This document shows, piece by piece, positions 11,139 to 22,300 of a DNA stretch of 64,000 nt. The stretch spans positions 9,051,958-9,115,957 of the forward strand of contig CM038913.1 in assembly GCA_021904315.1 (NCBI GenBank). The letters are read 5' to 3'. Made by a program: the position numbers and the translations under genes. Every line of letters begins with the position of its first letter. The stretch's first letter is position 1. Source of the DNA: Sphagnum magellanicum. Lineage: Eukaryota; Streptophyta; Sphagnopsida; Sphagnales; Sphagnaceae. Below the pieces are notes generated by a model. That model worked only from the letters and a program-made list of their open reading frames with translations. It was not told the DNA's origin and did not search any database.

Positions 11139-12821
11139 TCACAGGATAGTGCAACAAACAACTTCTGGATCTTTAGATTTTTTCCACTGGGTTGAAGTTT
11201 TCCCTCTATGATTTTGCGGCATTCCATACTGTACAGTGTTGAATCTGTCTGGATTGTTGGAATCCATGGCAGACTGATTCTCCCATGCAACAGAGCCTGC
11301 AGCAGCAGCTGCTCGATGTCCTGGACCTTCATAGTAGCGAGGTCCAGGAGATCGTCGAGGAGCTGGAGCAGCTTCAAAATTAGGGGATCGAGGAGATTCA
11401 GCAAACTTGTGTGGTGGTGCTCTCTTGTACATCTCAGGGATTCGATTGTCAGAGGATTGGTATCTTGCTGTTCTTGGTAAGGACATGGCATGATGATGAG
11501 TTTCGTGCCGCATAACCGGATGTGCATGCTCTTCGGCTTCTAACGCTTCCCAGTACCCTATCTGTTGCTGACCTTTGTCATGATGGGTGGGCATGGTGTG
11601 CCCACGCCTAAGTCCCTGCTGATGATGCTGCTGCTGTTGCTGATGCTGCTGCTGTTTTCCCCATTGTGTCGGCTTGTATAGAGGTACATCTCCAACATCA
11701 GGTGTGATGTATTGATCCTGGTATCCACCATTTGCTCCAGCTCTTTGGTTGAAGCTGCTCTGATAGGAAGAGAACAGTCTCGGATCATTGAAAGATGAAA
11801 GTTGGTCAGGCTCATCTCCTCTGTGAGTGGTGATGATGCTGAAATCCTGAATGTTTCTGCTACCGCCTCTGCTGCTGCCACGTGAGTTCTCTAGATGTAG
11901 AGGAATTCCAAACTCGTCAAAGGATGGCTTCTCTCCAGCTTGTGTAATCATGCTGAAATCCTGATGATGATGATCTGGAGAAGCCTTTAGATGCAGAGGG
12001 ATTCCAAACTCGTCAAAGGGTGGCCTCTCTCCAGCTTGCGTAATCATGCTGAAATCCTGATGATGATCTGGCGGAGCCTGTAGATGTGGAGGAATTCCAA
12101 GTTCATTGGAGAAGAAGGACGAAGATGGCGACCGATCCCCAGCGTGTGTAATCATGCTGAAATTCTGATCAGCCGGAACCACCACCACCCCAACAGGCTC
12201 CTTCTTCTTCTTCTTCTTCTGTAGGGTCATTCCAGACGCTGCTGCTCCCCCCACGGAACTGTCGTAGTCGTAACCGCTTTCCTGCTGTTGCTGCTGCTGC
12301 TGCTGCGGGCGTCTGTAAGTGGTTCGAGGAAGGCCGCCTCCTTGTGGGTGAGGAGGGGCGTCATGGGTCGATGTTGATGGGTTTTGCTTTGCTGGAAGCT
12401 TCTTCTTCTTCACAACATCGTCGTTATCGTTGTCTTGGCGTTGTGACAAATTACCGAATACACCTCCTTGTTCTGTGGAAGAAGGGGCAACAGCTTGAGG
12501 AAACAGTTGAGGAGGTCTCCCTTTCTTTGCAGTTACGGCTTGCCGTCGAACCGGATCAGAAGAGGAGGAGAAGCTTCCACGCCTTACTTCTACAGTAGCA
12601 GCAGAAGCAGCAGCAGCAGCAGCAGCAGCTTCATTACTCCTGCCATTCAGCGTCGTAGAGCTAATAACACTACTAGCTGGAGTCATCCTCTCCTTGAACT
12701 CCACCGCTTTCTCAACTCTACCACTACTGTCTTCTACTTCTCCTTCTTCTTCCTCCTCTTCCTCTTCTTCTGCTTCTTCTTTCCATCTTCCTGCTGCACC
12801 ACCAGCTTGCAACTCCTCCAT
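11139..12821 (-). CDS. 560-aa low-complexity protein with four internal repeats and C-terminal CTIL prenylation box
   Basis: One uninterrupted frame of 560 codons, with no intron, starts at the ATG at 12821. The N-terminus has an acidic Glu run, then Ala, Ser, Lys and Gln runs. At about residues 219, 254, 285 and 325 the motif (N/D)FS(M/I)IT is followed in three copies by AGE/D, an FDEFGIPLHL-type segment and a His pair. The C-terminal half is rich in Gln, His, Pro and Arg. The chain ends DPEVVCCTIL. CTIL has Leu in the last place of a CaaX box, the form favoured by geranylgeranyl transferase I (compare CSIL of ROP GTPases), and the preceding Cys could be palmitoylated. This suggests a membrane-tethered, largely disordered protein. 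I recognise no catalytic domain. A distant link to RIN4/NOI proteins is possible but not shown. A 560-codon open frame in this base composition is strong evidence of coding. Confidence 0.75.
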   Translation of the reverse strand: MEELQAGGAAGRWKEEAEEEEEEEEEGEVEDSSGRVEKAVEFKERMTPASSVISSTTLNGRSNEAAAAAAAASAATVEVRRGSFSSSSDPVRRQAVTAKKGRPPQLFPQAVAPSSTEQGGVFGNLSQRQDNDNDDVVKKKKLPAKQNPSTSTHDAPPHPQGGGLPRTTYRRPQQQQQQQQESGYDYDSSVGGAAASGMTLQKKKKKKEPVGVVVVPADQNFSMITHAGDRSPSSSFFSNELGIPPHLQAPPDHHQDFSMITQAGERPPFDEFGIPLHLKASPDHHHQDFSMITQAGEKPSFDEFGIPLHLENSRGSSRGGSRNIQDFSIITTHRGDEPDQLSSFNDPRLFSSYQSSFNQRAGANGGYQDQYITPDVGDVPLYKPTQWGKQQQHQQQQQHHQQGLRRGHTMPTHHDKGQQQIGYWEALEAEEHAHPVMRHETHHHAMSLPRTARYQSSDNRIPEMYKRAPPHKFAESPRSPNFEAAPAPRRSPGPRYYEGPGHRAAAAAGSVAWENQSAMDSNNPDRFNTVQYGMPQNHRGKTSTQWKKSKDPEVVCCTIL

Positions 12822-15800
12822 TACATACTACTACTCCTCCTCCTCAGTCCTCTCCACAAAAAACATACACAAGATCTAAATCCTCCACCTCCTCTTCCTC
12901 CTCCTCTTCTCTTCTCTTTTCTCTTCTCTTCTCCCCCGCACTCGTCCTACGGAAATTTGGTACTCCCTGGGCTCGCACACCTTAGGATCCCTTCGTCTGG
13001 TCCCGCATCTGGGAGACAAGGGCTTTGACCTTTCAAGTTTGGTTCGTTCTTTCGTTTGTTCGTCCGTTCGTTCGTTCGTTCGGGGAATCTCATGATTGGT
13101 CGGTTTTCAGCGAATCTGTTGACTTTTGTGACTCGGATGATCCTCATCCAGTACCGCGAATAATGAAGCAAAGAGAATCAATTCAAGAATATGCTTGTTT
13201 GGGTGAATCTGTTGACTTTGGCCCTGTCAATTCTCACAACAATTTGCATCTCTTTTTTCTTTTTCTTTTTTTTTTTTTTTTTTGGTTTTCAACTAGTTTT
13301 TTCTTTTCGTCTCTTTTCATTTCATTTCTTTTCTTTCTTGGTTGGGGCGAAATTCAGGGTTTTCCTTTCAATTGTCGCCAATAATAGTAATAATAATAAT
13401 AATAATATAAAAATCACTCACTCATACCATAGTATAAAAACACCAAAATTCATTTAAATTGCTTCTAAATATTATAAATATCCCCCATGCTTAGGAGAAA
13501 TCCGAGTCTCTTGAGTCCAAATAAAACATCTCTTGGGCTTCCTTACTTACTTACCATGGGCCCCTAAGAGACCTTACTCAAGAAGGTGAAGGTACCATTG
13601 TAGGTGTTGGTTCACTTCGGGTTCAAGGTGTCCCTAGCTAACCATGGTGGTTAGCTTGCTCGGTCAGTCTTTAGCAGTGTTGTCCTGGTATATATGGTGG
13701 GCATGCAACCCGGGTATGTGGTACTCATATTGAAGGTCATACATACTAGTTGTTGGGTATGACTTGAGACCATCATACCCACCATATACCATTACCAATT
13801 TAGTATAAGCTTGAGATCATCATATCGGGTATACTAGTGTGACCTATGCCATTGGGGGCCAAAGTGCAAACCCATTACAAAAAATAGGGAAACTCAACAT
13901 GTGAACATTGTTTTGCGATGTATGTATAATTTTTTGAATAGCCAAATATGAAAGGATATCATGCTTGAAATTGAATGGTAAAAAGCCTTCAAGTGTTACC
14001 ATGCTCTCAACTAGATAGCTACTTTGCCTTATACCAATATTAGGTTTAGGGTTTCCCAATAGCACCATACTTTCAACTCATGTGGTTTTGCCCAAGGTCC
14101 TCTCCTTCTCACTTATATAGATCGGGCCAAAGGGGGAGGCACTACATCTTCACATTAAAAACTTCTAGTTAGTTTGAGGAGGTTTTTCTTTTTTTTTTCT
14201 TTTTTTTCTTTTTTGGGTGATGGGCCAATCAAAATGGTTCATTGCCCCTCCAAAAAATTAAAAAATTAAAAAAATGTTGAGAGGAAATCCATCTGATTAA
14301 TAGAAGTAACAATAGGGTACTACTATTTGTTAAGGGGATGATGGAGCCCTTTCAGTGTTTATTATGGTGCCGAAATTATGCCAGTTGGAATTTTAATTTA
14401 AATATTTGGAAATATGAAAAATAAAGCTCTAATTTCTGAGTTTCTTGTGAAATTACCGAAATTTCAATATTTTTGAAATTTTTGAAAATTGCAAAAAAAA
14501 ATTGGGTTTTCTTTTTTGTTTTGTTTCAGCTGTGGTTGCATGTAAAAATAACTTTTTAATTGGACTTTAGTGATTTACACCAACATCTTATGGTTCTAGC
14601 TTTTCAAAAAGAACCTTGAGTCCTGGTTCCATTTTATTTTTTAAACTCCAGTGCATTGACAACTAATTATGTTATTTGTAGAAATGTTGAAATTTTCAAA
14701 AAAATCATTTTTTCAAAGAATTTTTTTTAAATAATAATAATATTCTAAAATATTCTGGAATTACTCTTTTTCTTGACATCAAATCTTCAAAATTAATTAA
14801 TTATTCGACAGACACATTTTGAAGATGCCCCTTGACTATGGTAATCTATTTAATTTGATGGAACTTGCCATCAAAATGGTGTCAAGTATCAACATGTGCA
14901 TCATGTGGTATCATATTTGGACCAACCCAAATAGAAGTTGAAAATATCACCAACCCACCTTAATGTTTTGAAGGTAGAGATGCCTCCAAAAGTTGGCATG
15001 GTGGGCATTTTCAGTAAATACCCTTTTTTATATTTGAACTTGTTTCATTACTTTTGTGTGATAATTTTCCTAGGCATTTTCATATGCTAAACTTGTTCAT
15101 TAAAGTTAACATAGTGTGGGCACCAATTTGAACCTTTGTTTCTTGTCTCAAGCCCAATCAACATAGGTACATTTGTAAAGTAAGTTGAAATGTGCACTAA
15201 TTTTTGGAAATTGGGGACCATGTCATCATTTGACAATTCTTCATTATTTGAAATAATAAAGGCGAGGTACAAAAGCAATGTGATGAAGCATTGTGCTCCA
15301 TGGGATACTAGAATTGGGGTTCAAATCCTTTTGTGAACTAGTTTTGGACTAGCAAGTAGTTTCATCCCCTATTTTTTTCATCATGTCATATTCAACTTCA
15401 CTTGTGGACATCATGATAATGTCCACTACCGTGATTTTGGAGCCTTGTATGGAAATAGTAATCCACTATTTTTCTAAACACCGGGGGATCTAAGTATGAG
15501 TTTGTGAAAACAAACTATTTGATGAGTGTAATATTAAGTGCATGTGATTGGATCATCAACATGGATGAGGTTGGTTATGTCTTTATGATCTAATTGTAAA
15601 ACGTTTCATTAGTCATGGAGACCCCCTTTAGTTTTTGGAGTTTGGAGTGAAGGCAACCATTTTTGCTTTCCTAATGTGAAGGTGACAAAAAAATGTAAGA
15701 AGTTCTAATTGTTGTATCATAACAATTACATTTTTATGAAATTGTTCCATATGGTTAAGTGATGTGGAAACAAAATAGAAATTTCATAAACAAAATTTCA

Positions 15801-17694
15801 GATTTTAGTTCCTTTGATTATGAATGTCAAGTGTGTTAAATTGAAAAAAAAAAAATCTTTACTTTGAAATTCATTAAATTGTAAAATGGAATGTGAGCAC
15901 AGTCATGGCAATCCCTTTGTTGTGACCTTACCTTTGGACTTGTGACAAGCTTTGGACTTGCGACCAAGGCTAAGGCAAAACCAGCGAAATAAGATGGTTA
16001 TGATGCCAAGGCATTGCATGGGTGAAATATTTCTTGAAGTGACTTGAAAGTGTGTGACAACATGTGAAAGTGAGAAACCTCCAACATTTTCCCATGTGTT
16101 TTTTTTTGGGAATTTTATTTTAGGAATGGGGATTTTCACATAGTTTCAAATTTTTGGGGCAAGGTTTGGGGATCAAATATTAAACCTTGTTTAAAATTAG
16201 TGATTTTATATCATTATAAAATTCTTGAAATGAGCTATAATGGATGGAGCAACATGCCCCCCAAAAAATCATTTTAAACTTGTAAGACAATTTGAGAAGT
16301 CAAAACAAAAATGTCTCTAATGTTTCCAATTGTCCATAAATGTCCCGCACATCTATAGTGCAATGTGGAAAGAAAATTGTGTCCAATTAAAAGCTTGATA
16401 TAATATTGGAAAGATCTCTTCAAGGATTAGTATAAAATGTGGTTGCATGTCCAATTTGGTTGCATTTCAAGGGAGTTATGACTAGATGAAATTTGAAAGC
16501 AACTTTTGTTTCAATATCAAACATGTGTCTGGGGAGTCCCAAGTGGGAATTTGTCATTTCATGGTAAGCTCAATGGAAAGTTATGAAGAATGATATCTTT
16601 TTTCAAGTCTAAAACATGGTAGTCTAAATCACAATGAGTCCAATGTGAATTCATGGCTAGTTGATGAACCAAAATCCAAAGGGGTTCACTCTTTGTATAT
16701 TTTATAAAACACCTAAAATAAAAGGATATTTTTTAATATGTTGTAAAAAATGGAATATTATAGTTATATTTTAATCATATTTTCAATGGGCATCTTATTT
16801 ACATTTTAATACTCATATTTTAATCAATTATAGGCACCTTGTTTACATTGTAATAAATTATATATTTTCTCAATAAATTGCACTTTTTTTTGCACATTGT
16901 TGGGAATAAAATGGGAATGACCTCTGCATGACCAAAATTGGTTCCAATCACACTAACCATTTAACTATTTTTTTGGTTTATGTAGTTAATGTGATTGAGA
17001 GGATTGAATGCAAAGCATTTCATTTTAATATGTTCCTCAAGCTCCTACAATATCTTTTTGTCTTGATACAAAAAATTAATGAATACAACCAAGGTTTATA
17101 AGTCTTTTTAATGCACTACATAGAATAGCTTACATTACCATAGTACTTTGGTTGTTTGAGCAATTCAATGCCGAATATTTAATTTATTTTGAAATTTTCA
17201 TTTTGAGTTTTTAAAAAAGCAATATAATAAAATTCATCAATTATTATTTTATAGTACATGGATATAAAGCATTATTCATCCATTTTAATCTTCAAATCTT
17301 TGAAAGCAAGAAAGAACTCGTGTCAGATATTTTCTTGAATTACCATCAACTTTTCAAGCTTCTTGTTTTCTAAGATTGTGTTAAATTATGTTTTGATAAA
17401 AGCAAGATGGAGTGATATGAACAATTGTTGAGAAATATTTTGTTGGTTTAGAGCATGGATGTTGCAAAGATTTTGTTGAATGTTTAATGAAAGATGGAAA
17501 ACCAAAAGTAGCATCAAAATACACTTATTTATATCTTCAAGAAAATCACAAGTGAGGAAAGAGAGATTGCATTACAAGATGAAATAGACTTACTCTATGC
17601 ATGTATGGTTTTAAACAAAACCATTTTGAAATTAGTGGAAAAGTAGTTAGTAGGTAGGCCACGAAAATATATTTATTGTTATTTGACCAAGAAA
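12822..17694. other. Leader of the 560-aa gene, then AT-rich intergenic DNA
   Basis: 12822-13080 is pyrimidine-rich on the plus strand with CTC/TTC runs and TTCG repeats, and is probably the promoter and 5' leader of the minus-strand 560-aa gene. A T-run sits near 13260-13283. 13691-13788 holds a small foldback. The rest to 17694 is AT-rich with no supportable gene. 15900-16680 looks like one copy of a dispersed degenerate repeat. Confidence 0.5.
13691..13788. repeat. Small inverted repeat (foldback)
   Basis: TATATGGTGGGCATG at 13691-13705 is matched by the reverse complement of CATACCCACCATATA at 13774-13788, with one mismatch and a loop of about 68 bp. It may be a short miniature element or a chance foldback. 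Confidence 0.5.
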
Positions 17695-19342
17695 TCAAAA
17701 CAAAAAGTTAATGGAAAGGCAAGTGAAGAGGCCAATGGAGAAGCAAGTGAAGGACAACACACAAGAACTGGAAACCAACAAAAGAGAAGGGTGGAGTACA
17801 CCAACTAATTTGTCTTGAATCTTTGGCCACCCATCATGGCTATTATAAAAAAACATGGTAACAATTCTCGAGCCCTGCACTTCCTAAAAATAGCTTACAT
17901 GAAGCCTAGAGTCCCAAATCCATATGAAAAACTAGGGAGGCCAAGTTTGTGGGATTGGTTTACACCCCACGGTGATCTAAAACCAAACTACATTCATGCA
18001 CAACAACTTGGGACCGCCATAAAAAAGACCAAATACAACATGTTGGTACTTGAAGAATATCCATAGCTTCAAAATACCTTGGTTACCATGTTCCATAAAA
18101 TGAGAAAGGCATGTCAACCACTTTCTACCTCCACAATACAACCCATAATGTGGGGCATGATAGAATCTCTCGCTTGTGAAGTCATACACAATGCACCTGA
18201 AGGTTTCAAGGTCACAAGAGAATGGATTCATCAATTTTTGAAACAATACATGAACTAGACTTTCAAAGTGGAAACAACTACAACAAGTAAATTTCCAAAT
18301 GATTGGGGTCAACAAGGGTGAGAAATGAGTTACAAGGTTGCTTACCTTCTAAAAACTTACAACATTCCTATAGCCCCAATGGGTCAAGAGTGACCAAAAT
18401 GGATTACACCTTGTGCCAATAGCAAAAAATAAACATGAGAAAATAAGGGTGCAAAACACATGAAGGTATCAAGGATTGAGGACTAGAAACAAGTGATACT
18501 CATTGTTTCGTCATTTGTGGATGGATTGTTCCTGCCCCCTCAAGTTGCTTTTACAAGTATCATGCATAGAACACTACCTTTAAACAATGAAAGAAAATTC
18601 ATGTGCATCAACAATGGATGGAATTTCACCTTTGGTGGGAATCATTTGTCAACCCTTGAGACCATAAAAAAATTTGTTCAAAAAAATTTGCTACCATATT
18701 TGCATTCACAAATTGAACAATTAAGTTTGCCAAAACATCCAAAAATGGTATGGTTGTTGGATTGTTAGTCTATACACAAAAGCAAGGAATTTATAAATTG
18801 GATGAAAAAAAATCACCCCAACATTATGGTCATCTTCATACTAGCAAATTACACAAGTGAACTACATCCTATAGATTTGATTTTACACGAACACTAAAGT
18901 ATGCATTCAAAGTTGAATTCAATACATGGATTACATCAATCATTAAAAAATATATTGACAATGGACAAGAACCATGTGATGATTTCAAGATGAGTAACTT
19001 CAAACCAAGAATGTGTAACTACTTGCATGTTGCATGGATGAAGGTGAAGGAAATGAAGAGCACAATTGTGAAAGGATGGGATAAGATAGGAATCACAAGA
19101 ACATTTGGAACCGAGCTCCAACTTGCTACATTAGAGGCCAATACTACTACATTGTTGTTCACGATCACTCAAAGTATTGAAGAGCAAATGGAAGAAGATC
19201 TAAATGCAAACCCGACACTTCTAATATCAACAATCATGGAAGAAAGTTTGCAAGAAAATTTTGTCTCAATTCAATCATCTACATGTCCAAACACATCAAA
19301 ATCACAATTGCGAAAATTGGTTAGGAAACAGAAAATAATATG
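17695..19342 (+). pseudogene. Decayed pogo/Tigger-like DDE transposase
   Basis: Successive plus-strand frames read as one protein with stops and at least one frameshift. A Lys/Gln-rich head is followed at 17815 by LNLWPPIMAIIKKHG and WFTPHGDLKPNYIHAQQLGT. Next comes a helix-turn-helix-like part ending EGFKVTREWIHQFLKQY near 18200-18250. The catalytic part runs KQVILIVSSFVDGLFLP (18490), MVWLLDC then IHKSKEFINWMKKNHPN (18750-18830), VIFILANYTSELHPIDLIL (18830), and after a frameshift WITSIIKKYIDNGQEPCDDF and MKSTIVKGWDKIGITR. The Asp of LLDC and of HPIDLIL suit the second and third DDE positions. In-frame stops near 18064, 18258, 18322, 18766 and 18896 rule out activity. Terminal inverted repeats were not found. 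Confidence 0.75.
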
Positions 19343-22300
19343 AAGAATTGTAGTGTCAAAATTAATTACTATAACAATTTTGTTAAAAACTATGTGGTAG
19401 GTATTTTCCTTTCAAATTACCTACTCCTTTGGATGATGTCTCTCATCACATACAAATACAAATACAACATCAGATTTTGAATCAGTTTGAATAAGAGTTT
19501 TCACAATTGTCACACCAAAACATTTTTAGTCTAATTGCCAATCTTGGTTGAAACATTTTTCCCACATCTAAAAACATTTCCTCCAATCTATAATCCAAGA
19601 ACTAGATAATTAATTTTGTGTGTAAATGGATTTTTTGTGATGCACCCCCAAACTTCTTAAGAAACCCAAATGTGGGTCCCAAAATGAAACAACAAAAAAA
19701 ATAAATTGGGGCACGTTCCTTAGCTTGCAACATTTCAAGGGTAGGAAGGCGTGCTAGAGCTCCCGGATGGGACTAGGATGAACTCACAAGTAAGAGTTTA
19801 AGTTAGAATCAACCTACACAACCAAAAAAAGAGGCATTAATGCAAATTAAATGTAAATGATGTGGCTGACATAGTAAGGACAACCTCAAACACAAGTTTT
19901 ACATGGCTCACAACCTTTGGGGGGAGGCACCACTCCCCTCTTTATAGTATACTCAATGATTATCCATGGGGGCTACATCCGAATGGCATTTTTTTCTTGG
20001 GACTTATAAGTGAAAATTCCAAAATTGGGACTTTTGTTGTCCCAAAAACTTGGATGCTCATATCTTCTTCAAATCAAGCCTTTTTGGAACATGCAAGGGG
20101 ACTAGCTTATATCCCTCAAAAATATATTTTCAATGGTGTATTTCATTCCCTTATCAAAAATCATTTGACCTTTGCTCTAAAGGGATTTGTGGTTGGGAGT
20201 CAAATTCCCAATTTGACTCCTAGCTTTTCTTTTGATCATAATTCATGCACATAAGGTCTAAATGAATAATAGGACACTTTAAGCATTTACACTTCAATAC
20301 ATTTCCAATGGTATACTAGGGGCCCAATTTGGTTCTTGTTTTTTCTTCCAACCAAGGCTTTGAACATTCGAAATTCTTGCACAAATGCAACTCCCAAAGT
20401 GGGAGTGCACTTGGGAGTCATTGGGCTTCATCCCTTGCACTTTCCCCCAGTTGTGAACCCAATGTTAGGGTTGTGACATTTTGTGGAGCTTGAGAGTGAT
20501 AAATTCTTTCACCTCCAGATTGGAATCCAGTTTGTCAACCAAAGCAAATAGAAAAATAGACTTGCCAACACCCGAGGACCCAACAACGAAGTCATCATGT
20601 CCACAAGTTTGCAACAAACAAACAACAAAAAAAATTCAAAATCCAAGAGCTCACAATAATAAAACTACCACAAGAATCCTACACAAGCCTGTCCAAAGTT
20701 ACTACAAGAATTTGCACAAGATCTAGAATTGCTACAGAAATTTTAATAGCAAAAATCATGGCTGCACCATGTTGATTACATTGCAAAAGGTCTTGGGCAA
20801 AACAAGTTCACAAAGGACATGACAACAAATTTGGATAATTCTTGAAGGTTTTTGAGTTCAAAAGTTGTTCTGATTTTTTTTATGGGGGAGCTATAGTCCA
20901 CACAATTATTGCATTTGGTTTAACCAAGCCTTAATTTTTCACCATATCCACAAACTACCTAAGAGTCATAACATTCTTCCAATGTTAAAGCTAGTAAAAT
21001 CATGGTAAATTGGTCTACTCATGTTACCTACACACAAAGTCACTACAACAAAAGGTGTCCTTGTACACCAAGTGATTTCACTAGATTTTGAGGGAATTCA
21101 ATGGTTGTAATGAATGGGGACCAATGAAAAAGCAATGAATTCACTACTCTAGTGAACGGGGACTAGTGAAGTGCACCCACGTGTTTTAGTAGTGAGTGCA
21201 CACAAACCAATGAAAGTGTGAGGTGTTGTGAGAAACTGGCCAACAACAAAAAGTTTAATAACTTCAAAAACAAAGATTTGCAACCTTAAAGATGGAGATG
21301 GAAGAAGAGGAGTTGGGGGAGTAAAATTGTGGACCCATTACGTGGTGGTGTTATTATTGTCGGGGACAAGCTTATGCACATGCGCCAATAAGATAAGGAG
21401 AGAAAAAGCCAATAAACAAACCATTGAGAAAAAAGTTAAACATGTATTATGTGTGCAAATCATGAACCGAAAAGTTGCAACTACCAATGATGTCTACTAC
21501 TCTTTTCTATTGTTGTTGTTGCGGAATGGAAGCTAGATATGGCGGCAACCAAACCTTCAACTTAACAAATCTTTGAAACAACACAATTTTCACAAGTTTG
21601 TCCTACCATTAAAAAATCAACATCAACTTTTAATACCAGATCTTCGCATATGCCTTTTTTTTTTCCTCTTCTGAAAACAGATCTCTAGGCTTGTCACCCA
21701 CAAACAATTCACTAAAAGCTAAAGACCAAGAGCTTTGAAAATGCAAATTTTCATCGATAAGGGGCTAAATCAAGATTTATTGGAACCAAATTACTCTAAA
21801 AAATCTCCTTTACCCAATGCAATCCTCATCCCTGCTTGATTCATGACCTTGGATCTTGTTTACATGAAATGTTTTGATAGTTTACAACATTTGAAAGTTT
21901 TGGCATTGCGAAAATTTTAGAATTGGTCAATTTAAGGTTTGAAAATTTTTGACGAGTATTGACTAATAATTATTGAAATTTTTAATGATTTAAATTTTCA
22001 ATTATTTAACGCCAAAACAGCCAAGATACTATGGTATACACTAATATGGAAACCCAATTCACAAAATAATTAATTAACATTAAGGTGAATTCATAGACAT
22101 TTTGGTGCCTTCAAATTGTAATGAAATCAACTTTTTCCTTTGGTGATTGGTGATCAATTGCTATAAATAAATTAATCTAATTCTAATATAATGAATGACT
22201 AACATTTAGATTTGGCCAAATTTAATTCATTTAACTAGAACAAGTTTTCGGGGGCACATCACATTAAAACACTTGTTAACTAATGGTTTTGCTATATACT

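Noticed and set aside
11208..11480. Plus-strand frame rich in Ser and Trp
   Set aside because: It is a shadow of the minus-strand 560-aa gene.
12468..13028. 186-codon plus-strand frame rich in Ser, Phe and Leu
   Set aside because: It runs antisense to the 560-aa gene and through CT-rich leader DNA. Its composition is explained by the triplet and CT runs.
19862..20254. 130-codon plus-strand frame
   Set aside because: No recognisable domain, no splice context, and surrounding sequence looks like eroded repeat DNA.
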